This document shows positions 9,304 to 16,917 of a stretch of DNA of 64,000 bases, one piece after another. Numbering within the stretch: the stretch's first letter is position 1; each line of letters opens with the position of its first letter. This DNA is from Seribacter sp963934295 (lineage in GTDB: Bacteria > Verrucomicrobiota > Verrucomicrobiia > Opitutales > Seribacteraceae), in the NCBI GenBank assembly GCA_963934295.1, contig CAWVXY010000013.1, positions 1-64,000 of the forward strand. The letters are read 5' to 3'. The notes beneath the pieces are model-generated. The model was given only the letters and a program-made list of their open reading frames with translations. It was not told the DNA's origin and ran no database searches. The position numbers were made by a program, and so were the translations under genes.

Positions 9304-11424
9304 AAACTTCAGACCAATTTCAACACTGCGTCCGGGAAGAGGTGCAAACTGTTTCAGCACGGAAGCATGATTGTAGGCAAGCTCGTCAGTAAGGTTGGAC
9401 CCTTTGACAAATAACTCTCCTACGGAATCTCCGAAACTTACATCATACGAAGCGAAGGCATTGAGTATAGAATAGGCCGCAGTTGGATCTTCACTATGGT
9501 CTCCGTGTGCAGCAACTCTGTCCTGTTTCAATGATCGGGTAAGCTTCATTCCAAAATCTAATTTTTCTTGTTGGACTTCAAATCCAATTCCAAGTCTCGC
9601 TGCTGGAATCCTTGCTAAATTAGTACTTTCCGTTTTGTTCTTTCCACGGATCATGTCGCCATAAGCGGATAACATTAGATTCCTACCAGGGCTTTCCATA
9701 GCCAACCAATCAATTTCGACCTCTATGCCTTGAAACTCTGCTTTTACCGCCTCGTAATTTTTTACGGGTAGGCCTTCCGCACCTGAAGAGAACTCATCAT
9801 CTTCAGTTCCTAGTTGCCCATCATTACCAACCAAATCACCCAAGTTACCTTCTCCATCACGAACTTGTTCAGCATCTTCAAGGAAAATATAATCATTGTA
9901 TTTTGTATGGAAAGCGGAAAATTGACCGGTTACCTTACCCACAGTTTTGCGAATGATTACTTCTACTCCCACCGCAGATTCAGTGTCTAGATTAGGATTT
10001 CCAATTTCAAAACTTTCCGTAGCATGATGTGCCCCGTCCGAGTACAATTCGGCGGTATCTGGAGCCCGTTCAGAGTAGCTTAGGTTTCCACTTATATTCC
10101 AAATCTCGCTGAGATCGTGGGAAACGCCTCCGCTTGCACTAAAGGTGGAATCATCAATATCAGAAGTTCCTTCATAATCGCGTTCAATACTTTCCCATCG
10201 TATTCCTCCGTTCAGGGTAGTCTGATCGGACAAACTGTATTCTTCAGCCAGAAAAATTCCAATCTTAGATGAATCCTCAGAGCTAATTGCATCATTTTGG
10301 CCAGACGCACCGCCAAAAATACTTTCTTCTCCAACAATCTTAAACTCATCGAAAAGTCCGTGAATACCAAAGACTCCATTCAAGTTACCAAATTCATGAG
10401 CAAGAGCGATTCTACCCTCAAATCCTTCTCGCAAATAAGTGGCGTGAGTATGCCATTCAGGTCCGCTACCTTCATCTTCGTAACCACTTTCACTGTGTTT
10501 ATAATCACCATAACCAATGTTTAAATCAATTCCGGTTAACCAATCAGAATCAGAAACTTCGATTTCGGAGCGGAACTCAAAACGATCATTTTCCATTTCG
10601 ATTAAGGTTTCATTTACCGCATGTTCACCTGGAACGCCATAATCATTCTCATAACTCGAAAAACTGAATCCTGCAAAGCCTGAGTCCAGTAAGTAAGAAC
10701 CTCCCAACCCAACCGAAGAGCTAACGCCGTGACTATTTTTAACTTTATTAAATGGACCTTCAACAGATCCATCATGATGATCCTCGGTGTAGAAGGTAGG
10801 AGCGTCGTAATCATTGTAATCGCGTTTAAACCCATTGATTTGAAAACTAAGTTTGTCGGAACCTCCAAAGGCCATCGCTCCATAATTCCATCCGTCGTTG
10901 ACGCTGGTATAACTGGAACGAAGTGATGCACCCGGAGAATCATAGGGACTGGTAGGAATACTTCGATCGATTACATTAACAACACCCCCGATGGCACTTC
11001 CTCCATGTAATAGTGCAGATGAACCTCGAAGGATTTCAATCCGATCGACCATTAAAGGATCAATGGGAACCGCATGGTCTTCTGATTGTGCGGACACATC
11101 AAAGGAATCAGTTCCATTCTGCAAAACCCTCACCCGAAACTTATCCATTCCGCGGATAATCGGTCGATTTGCAGACGGGCCAAAATGAGTCTGACTGACG
11201 CCGGGCGTATCCATCAATGTCTCCGCGATGGTAGTCCCTTTTGCTCTTTGGAGTTCTTTATCAGTTAGCACACTCCACGCCTGAGTGGATTTATTAGATT
11301 TGGTACCTAAAGGAGATGATTCGATCGTCAGAGAGTCAAGCTCTACGATTGGTTTATCTGCGGCTTTTTCCTGAGCAAAACCCAAGGAAGCAGAAAGTAA
11401 AAAGGGGAAAATATAAAATTTCAT
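9295..11424 (-). CDS. TonB-dependent outer-membrane receptor, ZnuD-like (probable zinc uptake)
   Basis: 709 residues with a signal peptide ending at GFA, residue 17. The plug domain covers about residues 45-160: TPGVSQTHFGPSANRPIIRG, SEDHAVPIDP, and RIEILRGSSALLHGGSAIGGVVNVID, the classic end of the plug. The rest is a 22-strand-type barrel ending in a C-terminal aromatic (GLKFDF), as outer-membrane proteins do. His- and acid-rich loops (TEDHHDG, SDGAHHATESFEIGNPNLD, GPEWHTHAT) match the ZnuD group of receptors that import zinc into the periplasm. No TonB/ExbBD genes are in the window. The gene for a small His/Cys exported protein lies 142 bp upstream on the same strand and supports a metal role. 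Copper or another metal is the main alternative. Confidence 0.88.
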   Translation of the reverse strand: MKFYIFPFLLSASLGFAQEKAADKPIVELDSLTIESSPLGTKSNKSTQAWSVLTDKELQRAKGTTIAETLMDTPGVSQTHFGPSANRPIIRGMDKFRVRVLQNGTDSFDVSAQSEDHAVPIDPLMVDRIEILRGSSALLHGGSAIGGVVNVIDRSIPTSPYDSPGASLRSSYTSVNDGWNYGAMAFGGSDKLSFQINGFKRDYNDYDAPTFYTEDHHDGSVEGPFNKVKNSHGVSSSVGLGGSYLLDSGFAGFSFSSYENDYGVPGEHAVNETLIEMENDRFEFRSEIEVSDSDWLTGIDLNIGYGDYKHSESGYEDEGSGPEWHTHATYLREGFEGRIALAHEFGNLNGVFGIHGLFDEFKIVGEESIFGGASGQNDAISSEDSSKIGIFLAEEYSLSDQTTLNGGIRWESIERDYEGTSDIDDSTFSASGGVSHDLSEIWNISGNLSYSERAPDTAELYSDGAHHATESFEIGNPNLDTESAVGVEVIIRKTVGKVTGQFSAFHTKYNDYIFLEDAEQVRDGEGNLGDLVGNDGQLGTEDDEFSSGAEGLPVKNYEAVKAEFQGIEVEIDWLAMESPGRNLMLSAYGDMIRGKNKTESTNLARIPAARLGIGFEVQQEKLDFGMKLTRSLKQDRVAAHGDHSEDPTAAYSILNAFASYDVSFGDSVGELFVKGSNLTDELAYNHASVLKQFAPLPGRSVEIGLKFDF

Positions 11425-11566
11425 ATAATTGTTATGTTTGGCTCAGTTCAAGGGTTGTGAGCACTTTTTTAAGATAGTGTAATCCGGCTGTGCCGAAGGA
11501 TGAATTCGAAAATTAAAAAAAGGAGAGTCCACGGATTAGTCCGCAGTTCTACCCGTCAATTAAAAC

Positions 11567-11923
11567 TTACGCCTGTACCGGGGGATCCCGGGCACCAAAC
11601 GAATCATGCTTACACGATGTCCCAAATAATTGGACAGTGGAAAATTCCGCTTCCGATATATGCCCGATAAACGCGGAAATCTGAAAGTGTGCCTGAACCT
11701 CGAGGCCCTGTCCAAAAAGAACCACCGCACAGGAACTTTCCTCCTCGCCTTTTTGGTCTTCTTGACTCTTCTCGGTCCCGCACCCTTTTTTTCCTTCCGC
11801 GTGTGCACACTGTCCATCTCCATGAAAAAGGGAGGAATGCAAATCCGGACTCACGCGGGAAAGCGATAGAGCACCAATTAACAGAGCACACAGAAGAGAT
11901 AAAATCTTGGGAAAACGAATCAC
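11567..11923 (-). CDS. Small exported Cys/His-containing protein upstream of the TonB receptor
   Basis: 118 residues. The N-terminus reads as a signal peptide or anchor (LSLLCALLIGALSLSRVSP). After it come DLHSSLFHGDGQCAHAEGKKGCG and, following a charged Lys/Glu stretch, SCAVVLFGQG. The pattern of His-x-x-x-x-x-His, Cys-x-His and Cys...CAVxLFxQG resembles small proteins I associate with ZnuD-like receptors in Verrucomicrobia, where they may bind the imported metal. That association is from memory. It is transcribed towards the receptor gene and preceded by the 11945-11959 palindrome. Other overlapping frames here are shadows, because only this one has a signal sequence plus conserved-looking metal ligands. 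Confidence 0.62.
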   Translation of the reverse strand: MIRFPKILSLLCALLIGALSLSRVSPDLHSSLFHGDGQCAHAEGKKGCGTEKSQEDQKGEEESSCAVVLFGQGLEVQAHFQISAFIGHISEAEFSTVQLFGTSCKHDSFGARDPPVQA

Positions 11924-11944
11924 AAAGGGTTATTATCCATTTAA

Positions 11945-11959
11945 TGCAACATAATTGCA
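11945..11959. promoter_or_regulatory. Candidate metal-regulator operator (TGCAA-N5-TTGCA palindrome)
   Basis: The inverted repeat TGCAA-CATAA-TTGCA lies 21 bp upstream of the start of the small Cys/His protein gene and would cover its promoter. Palindromes of this size are typical of Fur/Zur-family binding. The regulator itself is not in the window, so the assignment is inference. Confidence 0.35.
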
Positions 11960-12238
11960 ATAAGAAAACCTTACTGGCAAAGGATTAATTCTTATTACCC
12001 CAAAGAGCGGGTGTATATCCTTCTCCTCTCTCTTTTCATTCCGAATCGGGGTATCAGGAGAAAGAACAACATGCCCTGCTCCCTATCTAAAACTGTAATA
12101 TTTTGATTTCAAGCAAGATCAGGACGAATTCATTGCCTTTGCGGTAGTTATATCCAACAAAAGAAAAAAATCGGCAATTTTTCTCGTGGACATCGCTGTT
12201 ATTTCATCAATTAATATCTTTAAAATCTAAACAAAAAT
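11960..12238. other. Intergenic region between divergent genes
   Basis: Together with 11924-11959 this is a 315-bp gap between the metal-uptake unit (minus strand) and the esterase gene (plus strand). No coding frame with a plausible start or signal peptide and no recognisable riboswitch was found. It is AT-rich near 12160-12238, where the plus-strand promoter is expected. Confidence 0.5.
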
Positions 12239-13150
12239 ATGAAACCCATTCTCTTTTTTATCTTTGCACTTATTTCGCAACCCGCTTTTGCAAAGACGAA
12301 GCCCCCCACGTATTCACCAGGAGTACCCAAGCCCACTCATTCGGAAGTGAGATATGGGAAACATGAACGCAATGTGCTTGATTTTTGGAAGGCAGAATCA
12401 AAAAGCCCAGCTCCAGTCGCCTTTGTGATTCATGGAGGTGGATGGAAAGGAGGATCCAAGGAAAGACTAGATCGTTTTGCCGACCCCGATGCCCTTCTAC
12501 AAAAAGGCATCTCCATTGTGGCAATCAATTACCGTTATGTCACGTCGGACGAATCACCACCCGTAAAAGCTCCTCTTCATGATGCTGCCCGAGCCCTCCA
12601 ATTCGTCCGTAGTCAGGCAAAACAGTGGAACATTGATAAAAAACGAATTGGTGCTGCAGGTGGATCCGCCGGTGCCTGCTCCAGCCTTTGGCTTGCCTTC
12701 CATGATGACCTTGCTGATCCAAAAAACAAAGATCCCATCCTTCGTGAATCGAGTCGTTTACAATGTGCCGCAGTTACAGGTGCCCAGACCACCCTCGATC
12801 CCAAACAAATGAAGGAATGGACACCCAACAGTAAATACGGCGGCCATGCCTTCGGCTTGCACCCTTTCGATACATTCCTTAAGAAACGCAAGGAAATCAT
12901 GCCCTGGATCAAAGAATACTCCCCCTATGCGAATGTCACGAAAGATGATCCTCCCATTTTTTTACAGTATAATTCTCCCCCCGCTCTCGGACAGGTGCAA
13001 AAGGACCCCACCCATACCTCCAACTTCGGGGTAAAATTGCAGGAACACTGCCTCGCGAACGGAGTTAAATGCGAATTGTATTACCCAAACGGACCGAAAA
13101 CTAAACACTCCGGTACTACTTCTTTCCTTATTACACACTTACAAAAATAG
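12239..13150 (+). CDS. Secreted alpha/beta-hydrolase (BD-FAE / carboxylesterase type)
   Basis: 303 residues with a signal peptide ending at AFA, residue 19. The oxyanion-hole motif HGGGW is at 65-69 and the nucleophile elbow GGSAG is at 141-145, making S143 the likely nucleophile. The acid and His of the triad should lie in the last 80 residues (a candidate is H in KTKHSGTT). This arrangement is that of small esterases and bifunctional feruloyl/acetyl-xylan esterase-like enzymes, often used to remove acyl groups from polysaccharides. The PhoD-like gene starts 10 bp downstream, so the two are probably one transcript. The substrate cannot be read from sequence, and a peptidase-like activity is less likely. 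Confidence 0.86.
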   Translation: MKPILFFIFALISQPAFAKTKPPTYSPGVPKPTHSEVRYGKHERNVLDFWKAESKSPAPVAFVIHGGGWKGGSKERLDRFADPDALLQKGISIVAINYRYVTSDESPPVKAPLHDAARALQFVRSQAKQWNIDKKRIGAAGGSAGACSSLWLAFHDDLADPKNKDPILRESSRLQCAAVTGAQTTLDPKQMKEWTPNSKYGGHAFGLHPFDTFLKKRKEIMPWIKEYSPYANVTKDDPPIFLQYNSPPALGQVQKDPTHTSNFGVKLQEHCLANGVKCELYYPNGPKTKHSGTTSFLITHLQK

Positions 13151-13160
13151 ATTTAATCCA

Positions 13161-14990
13161 ATGACTAAGATACTTACCACTTTCTGTTTTCTATTTTCAA
13201 TAATCTCACTTGGAGCTGCCCGTGATCCAATACGCCTGACTCACGGGCCGATGCTGGGCCACCCCACAGCTGAAAGTGTACGGGTTTGGGGTCGAACTTC
13301 TGATTCCGGAGAATTTTCTGTCCGGTACGGCGTCACCGAAGGAAAACTTACTCAAATTTCCAAATCTGTAACCACCCGGATTGAAAATGACAATACCGGC
13401 TATGTAACCCTCAATGGATTAAAGTCCGACCAGCGGTACTATTATCAGATTCAGGTCAATGGACGCCCTCATGGACTGCCCGGATCTTTCCTCACCCTTC
13501 CAAGTGCGGAAAAAACCCGCAATGCAAAATACAACCCTGAAGGTCTGTTCAATTTCCGGTTTCAAATCGGATCCTGTGCCAACCAAAACCCCGTTCATGG
13601 AAACGGTCATCGTGGGAAAACCTATGAGACCCTCAATCGCGACTGGGCGGACAAGACCCACTTTCATATTATGAACGGGGATTGGCTCTATGAAGAATTG
13701 AGGGAATACCCGGCGGAAGCCTGGCGTCTCCGTGCGGGCATTGATGAAATTCCGCCCGTGGTCGAACACATGCCCACGGTCGTTGGAGTTTGGGAGAATT
13801 ACAAACTTTACCTCAGTCGGGGAATTTCCCTCTCCCAATGGCATCGAAATGTACCCAGCTACTTCACCTTTGACGACCACGAATTGGTCAATGATATCTG
13901 GGGGGCTGCCACCGCGGGCCGACGTGACCGACGGGCCGTCTTTCGTGATATTGGAACCCATGCTTTTTACAATTACCTTGGCTGGGCCAACCCAACTGAA
14001 TACGAACACCCCATCCACTTTGGAAAAGCCGAAATGAAAAAAGGGAGTGACCTTTTAATCGATCCCTCCACCAATTTTTCCAAACTCCCTCTCGACGAAA
14101 TGCTCAACCTGCATGTGCATTGGGATACCCCGCAGGCAGGTGTAAATGATCTCGCCTATGATGATCTATCCTTAGGCCATCCCAATTCCTATGTTTACGA
14201 TATTAAAAAGGTGGTCGACAAGAATACCCTCCAACTCCACATGCCCGCAAAAGTCTCCGACGAGATCACTTACTCAATTGGTCGAAGGAGTTATGGCAGC
14301 TTTAAAGTCAGTAACTGTGAATACTTTTTACTCGATACCCGCGGTGCCCGGGACATGCATGATATTTCGGACCGTGGCAAGAAAGGGCTGTCTATGCTCG
14401 GTAAAACCCAAATGAACTGGCTCCTTGATTCGATGAAAAAGAGCGACGCCGATTTCTTCTTCGTCATCTCCACGGTTCCCTTTATGATTCCTCACAGCGG
14501 AGCCGGCGGATTCGAGGCGGCCGCGAATAAAGAAGAGGCATGGACCGCCTTCTTTGACGAACGGGAACACCTTATTTCCGAATGGGAGAAAATGGGCAAA
14601 AAAGTATTTGTGCTCACCGGCGATCTTCATAACAGCTTCGCAATTAAGATTACTGAAAACGTCTGGGAATTCTGCTGCGGTCCGCACAACAGCGTAAACC
14701 ATGTTCCGAAAAACGATGAAATGGACCGTCCTGCCACCGGTAAGTTTAAGTTCGGCCCAAGGGAATGCGATATCCGCTGGAGTTCCTACATCCTACCCGA
14801 CCTACCCCGGATGGAAAGACTCTATCCCCACTATGCGGTGGTCAAAATCAACAATGTCTTTAACATGCCCAAGAAACTCGGAGATGAACGCTGGGTCGCC
14901 TACCCTCACCCCCAGGTGGTTTTTCAATATTATAACGGAAACACCGGTGAACTGGAATACGCCGAATCTATTTCCACCGACCGAGAATAA
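13161..14990 (+). CDS. PhoD-like phosphatase/phosphodiesterase
   Basis: 609 residues with a signal peptide ending near GAA, residue 20. The N-terminal domain (about 22-115) is the fibronectin-like PhoD domain that starts LTHGPMLGHPTAESVRVWGR. The metallophosphatase domain follows, with GSCANQNP near 139, FDDHE at 237-241, and GDLHN at 487-491. The acidic and His residues in these motifs are the expected ligands of the Fe/Ca-type active site. PhoD enzymes release phosphate from phosphodiesters and monoesters outside the cytoplasm. At about 270-390 there is an insertion relative to short PhoD proteins. The N-terminus lacks a twin Arg, so the Sec route is likely, unlike classic PhoD. It is paired with the upstream esterase gene. 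Confidence 0.85.
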   Translation: MTKILTTFCFLFSIISLGAARDPIRLTHGPMLGHPTAESVRVWGRTSDSGEFSVRYGVTEGKLTQISKSVTTRIENDNTGYVTLNGLKSDQRYYYQIQVNGRPHGLPGSFLTLPSAEKTRNAKYNPEGLFNFRFQIGSCANQNPVHGNGHRGKTYETLNRDWADKTHFHIMNGDWLYEELREYPAEAWRLRAGIDEIPPVVEHMPTVVGVWENYKLYLSRGISLSQWHRNVPSYFTFDDHELVNDIWGAATAGRRDRRAVFRDIGTHAFYNYLGWANPTEYEHPIHFGKAEMKKGSDLLIDPSTNFSKLPLDEMLNLHVHWDTPQAGVNDLAYDDLSLGHPNSYVYDIKKVVDKNTLQLHMPAKVSDEITYSIGRRSYGSFKVSNCEYFLLDTRGARDMHDISDRGKKGLSMLGKTQMNWLLDSMKKSDADFFFVISTVPFMIPHSGAGGFEAAANKEEAWTAFFDEREHLISEWEKMGKKVFVLTGDLHNSFAIKITENVWEFCCGPHNSVNHVPKNDEMDRPATGKFKFGPRECDIRWSSYILPDLPRMERLYPHYAVVKINNVFNMPKKLGDERWVAYPHPQVVFQYYNGNTGELEYAESISTDRE

Positions 14991-15055
14991 TATCCGAACA
15001 TACGACAGAGATAAGATATTAGGATTTGTCTATTCGCTCATCGCTTACTGGTTCA

Positions 15056-15094
15056 CAGTGGATCGCCACGGGCTTACAGCCCTCGCGATGACAA
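15056..15094. repeat. Right half of the 130-bp palindromic element (copy 0)
   Basis: CAGTGGATCGCCACGGGC ... CCTCGCGATGACAA. Only the right half is present. The left half, starting TTGTCATTGCGAGG, is missing upstream, where the PhoD-like gene ends 65 bp away. Confidence 0.75.
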
Positions 15095-15123
15095 GGGTGG
15101 TAAAGAATCGTAGTGAGCAGAAT

Positions 15124-15253
15124 TTGTCATTGCGAGGAGGAAGCGGGAGCGGACGACGCGGCAATCCACTGCATACAATGAACGCGTTCGGATAATGCGG
15201 TACGATTACTTAAACACAGTGGATCGCCACGGGCTACGCCCTCGCGATGACAA
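15124..15253. repeat. Complete 130-bp palindromic element (copy 1)
   Basis: It begins TTGTCATTGCGAGGAGG and ends CCCTCGCGATGACAA, so the ends are inverted repeats with one mismatch. Each half is itself a hairpin: ATTGC...GCAAT on the left and ATCGC...GCGAT on the right. The length is exactly 130 bp, as in copies 4, 5 and 6. Confidence 0.85.
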
Positions 15254-15297
15254 GCTAGGGGGGAATGACATCTGCGGTTCGAGGACTACACACACCA

Positions 15298-15425
15298 TGT
15301 CATTGCGAGGAGAGAGCGGAGCGAGGGACGCGGCAATCCAGGGCGTGCAGTGGATGCGTTCGGATAATGCGGTACAATTACTTAAGCACAGTTATTCGCC
15401 ACGGGCTACGCCCACGCGTTGGCAA
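15298..15425. repeat. Degenerate 128-bp palindromic element (copy 2)
   Basis: The left half is well kept (TGTCATTGCGAGGAG ... GACGCGGCAATCCA). The right half has decayed to TTCGCCACGGGCTACGCCC and ACGCGTTGGCAA. It starts 174 bp after copy 1. Confidence 0.75.
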
Positions 15426-15472
15426 AAAAAGACATGCTCGCCGATGCCAAATAAAGCAAGAGAGCCAGGTGG

Positions 15473-15757
15473 TTACTTCTTTCCGTATTTACTCTGTGAT
15501 TCCTCCACCAGGTCGCCTTCCACATACTGATGAATAAGTCCGGAAATGAATGCCTGATAGGGAATTCCTTTTTGAGCCGCTTTTCGTTGGATACCGATCA
15601 AATCATGGCTACTCAGTCTGATATTAATGCGCTTGTCCTTCTTAAAGGTTTTTTCCCCGGCCTGTTTGAGCAAGTCCAGTAGATCATCGGGAGGATTCTC
15701 CGTTTTTAACAATCCACGATCATAAGCATCTGCGAGTTTCTTTTCTTCTTTATCCAT
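15473..15757 (-). CDS. Ribbon-helix-helix antitoxin, BrnA-like
   Basis: 94 residues. The second half contains KDKRINIRLSSHDLIGIQRKA, a basic beta strand followed by two helices ending in YQAFISGLIHQYVEG, the arrangement of CopG/BrnA-type antitoxins that bind DNA as dimers and neutralise the toxin. The N-terminal 35 residues are acidic and probably wrap the toxin. Its start lies inside the end of the upstream toxin-like gene (8-bp overlap), so translation is coupled. Toxin before antitoxin is the order seen in BrnTA modules. The pair is probably autoregulated through the palindrome at 16050-16064. It stands isolated between arrays of palindromic repeats, which fits a mobile or recently moved module. 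Confidence 0.8.
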   Translation of the reverse strand: MDKEEKKLADAYDRGLLKTENPPDDLLDLLKQAGEKTFKKDKRINIRLSSHDLIGIQRKAAQKGIPYQAFISGLIHQYVEGDLVEESQSKYGKK

Positions 15758-16034
15758 CTTTTTTCCTTTCCTGTAAATAATCCCTGGTTGCCTTTCGGTG
15801 GGGAAATGCGGTCTTAAGGAAGATCATGTCCTCTTCCAAAACGAAAGGCACGAAATATATATAATCATCAATTGGAACCAGGAATACTTTTTGATTTTGA
15901 TATTTTTTCTGATTGGGATGGTCTGCCACTTTCCACACTCTGCCCTCCCCTAATAGCAACGCGATTTCCTCGAAACAGATCTTTCTATTTTTCTTCAGCC
16001 ATTCATTCTTCTTCGGATTCCAATCAAATTGCAT
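15750..16034 (-). CDS. BrnT-like toxin of a type II toxin-antitoxin pair
   Basis: 94 residues. It starts MQFDWNPKKNEWLKKNRKICFEEIALLLGEG, the beginning expected of BrnT-family ribonuclease-like toxins (FEWDxxKxxxNxxKHGVSFEEA in the family). In the middle are DHPNQ and strands KVFLVPIDDYIYFVPFVLEE. The C-terminus has IFLKTAFPHRKATRDYLQE, with R and K residues where BrnT has its catalytic Arg near the ISARRAT motif. The His after the family KH motif is not conserved here (KNRK). A divergent BrnT or a related RelE-fold toxin is therefore the best call. It overlaps the antitoxin gene by 8 bp. Confidence 0.72.
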   Translation of the reverse strand: MQFDWNPKKNEWLKKNRKICFEEIALLLGEGRVWKVADHPNQKKYQNQKVFLVPIDDYIYFVPFVLEEDMIFLKTAFPHRKATRDYLQERKKDG

Positions 16035-16039
16035 TCAAA

Positions 16040-16064
16040 CCTTAAGTGTATGCCTTTAAGGCAT
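16040..16064. promoter_or_regulatory. Candidate autoregulatory operator of the toxin-antitoxin pair
   Basis: A palindrome ATGCC-TTTAA-GGCAT at 16050-16064 overlaps a second inverted repeat CCTTAA (16040-16045) / TTAAGG (16056-16061). It lies 16-30 bp upstream of the toxin start on the minus strand, where a ribbon-helix-helix antitoxin would bind to repress its own operon. Confidence 0.5.
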
Positions 16065-16082
16065 CCAGTCAAGTATGTTTAC

Positions 16083-16169
16083 ATTGGGCATCGCGAGGAG
16101 GGAGATAAGGGTGCGGTGCGATTACTCAGGACCAGTGGATCACCACGGGCTACGTCCTCACGATGAAAA
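16083..16169. repeat. Internally shortened palindromic element (copy 3)
   Basis: The left end is degenerate (GCATCGCGAGGAGGGA), the middle is missing, and the right half is decayed (CAGTGGATCACCACGGGC ... CTCACGATGAAAA). The total is about 87 bp instead of 130. Confidence 0.6.
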
Positions 16170-16199
16170 GGTGCGACTTGGAGTCGAAATGCACAAAAT

Positions 16200-16329
16200 T
16201 TGTCATTGCGAGGAGGACGGAATCGACGACGCGGCAATCCATCATATCACGGGGGAAGGCGGTCGACTTGTCTATGCGCTCCTCGGTTCCCAGTGGATCG
16301 CCAGGGGCTTTCAGCCCTCGCGATGACAA
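16200..16329. repeat. Complete 130-bp palindromic element (copy 4)
   Basis: Ends TTGTCATTGCGAGGAGG and GCCCTCGCGATGACAA, exactly 130 bp. The inner part contains CTCGGTTCCCAGTGGATCGC, which is shared with the half copy at 21926-21986. Confidence 0.85.
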
Positions 16330-16374
16330 GGGTGTTAGATATTCTGGGTGCGGTTCCATGACAATAGACAGACT

Positions 16375-16504
16375 TTGTCATTGCGAGGAAAGAACGAAGT
16401 GAAAGACGCGGCAATCCACTGCATGCAATGGATATTTCAGACAATGCGGTTCGCTTACTGGCTCACAGTGGATCGCTACGGGCTTTCAGCCTTCGCGATG
16501 ACAA
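16375..16504. repeat. Complete 130-bp palindromic element (copy 5)
   Basis: Ends TTGTCATTGCGAGGAA and GCCTTCGCGATGACAA, exactly 130 bp, starting 175 bp after copy 4. The spacers between copies also share short pieces such as GGTAAxGAATxGTAGTG. Confidence 0.85.
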
Positions 16505-16553
16505 GGTGTGGTAAGGAATGGTAGTGTGCGGTTCGGTCACAACATGCACACCC

Positions 16554-16683
16554 TTGTCATTGCGAGGAGGGAACGAAGTGAGCGACGCGGCAATCCATCG
16601 TGTCTTGAATTACGTGTACGACTTGTCTCTTCGCTTACTGGTTCACAGTGGATCGCCACGGGCTTAAGCCCTCGCGATGACAA
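16554..16683. repeat. Complete 130-bp palindromic element (copy 6)
   Basis: The best preserved copy: TTGTCATTGCGAGGAGG at the left and GGCTTAAGCCCTCGCGATG-ACAA at the right, 130 bp, starting 179 bp after copy 5. It is followed by TATAGGGG, a flank shared with the half copy at 21926-21986. Confidence 0.85.
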
Positions 16684-16764
16684 TATAGGGGTTTCATGCC
16701 CCCACTAAAAGACTTTAGAGTTTCCCGATCTAAGAAACTTATGAAAAATTATCAATCAAGTTAA

Positions 16765-16917
16765 AGTTTCAAAGGCACTTCTTTAGAACTTTTGAATCGA
16801 GGGGATGATTATTTAGAAATTGCTCAGGTGTTGAACTACTCCTTGTAAGATCAGTCCAATCTAAAAACCCTGGCTTTTGTTCAATTAATATGTGGTCTGG
16901 AGATTACTACTTTTTAG
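16765..16917 (+). pseudogene. Decayed AraC-family regulator C-terminus
   Basis: One frame reads KGTSLELLNRGDDYLEIA, then QVLNYSL, an in-frame TAA stop at 16846-16848, then DQSNLKTLAF and ICGLEITTF. This aligns with the second helix-turn-helix of AraC proteins (xEIAxxLxYSDQSNFxRAFxxxxGxTPxxF). The interrupting stop, lost residues and missing N-terminus show it is dead. It follows directly on the last 130-bp repeat and runs into the 3' end of the opposite-strand DUF1592 gene. Confidence 0.45.

Noticed and set aside
13419..14018. 199-codon minus-strand frame opposite the PhoD-like gene
   Set aside because: It is an antisense shadow of conserved phosphatase coding sequence with no recognisable domain.
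15056..16683. Repeat array as a CRISPR locus
   Set aside because: The repeated units are 130 bp, the spacers between them are similar to each other, and no cas gene is present.
15056..16683. Repeats as integron attC sites around a toxin-antitoxin cassette
   Set aside because: The required GTTRRRY and RYYYAAC core sites are not seen, the elements are near-identical palindromes in tandem, and no integrase gene is present.
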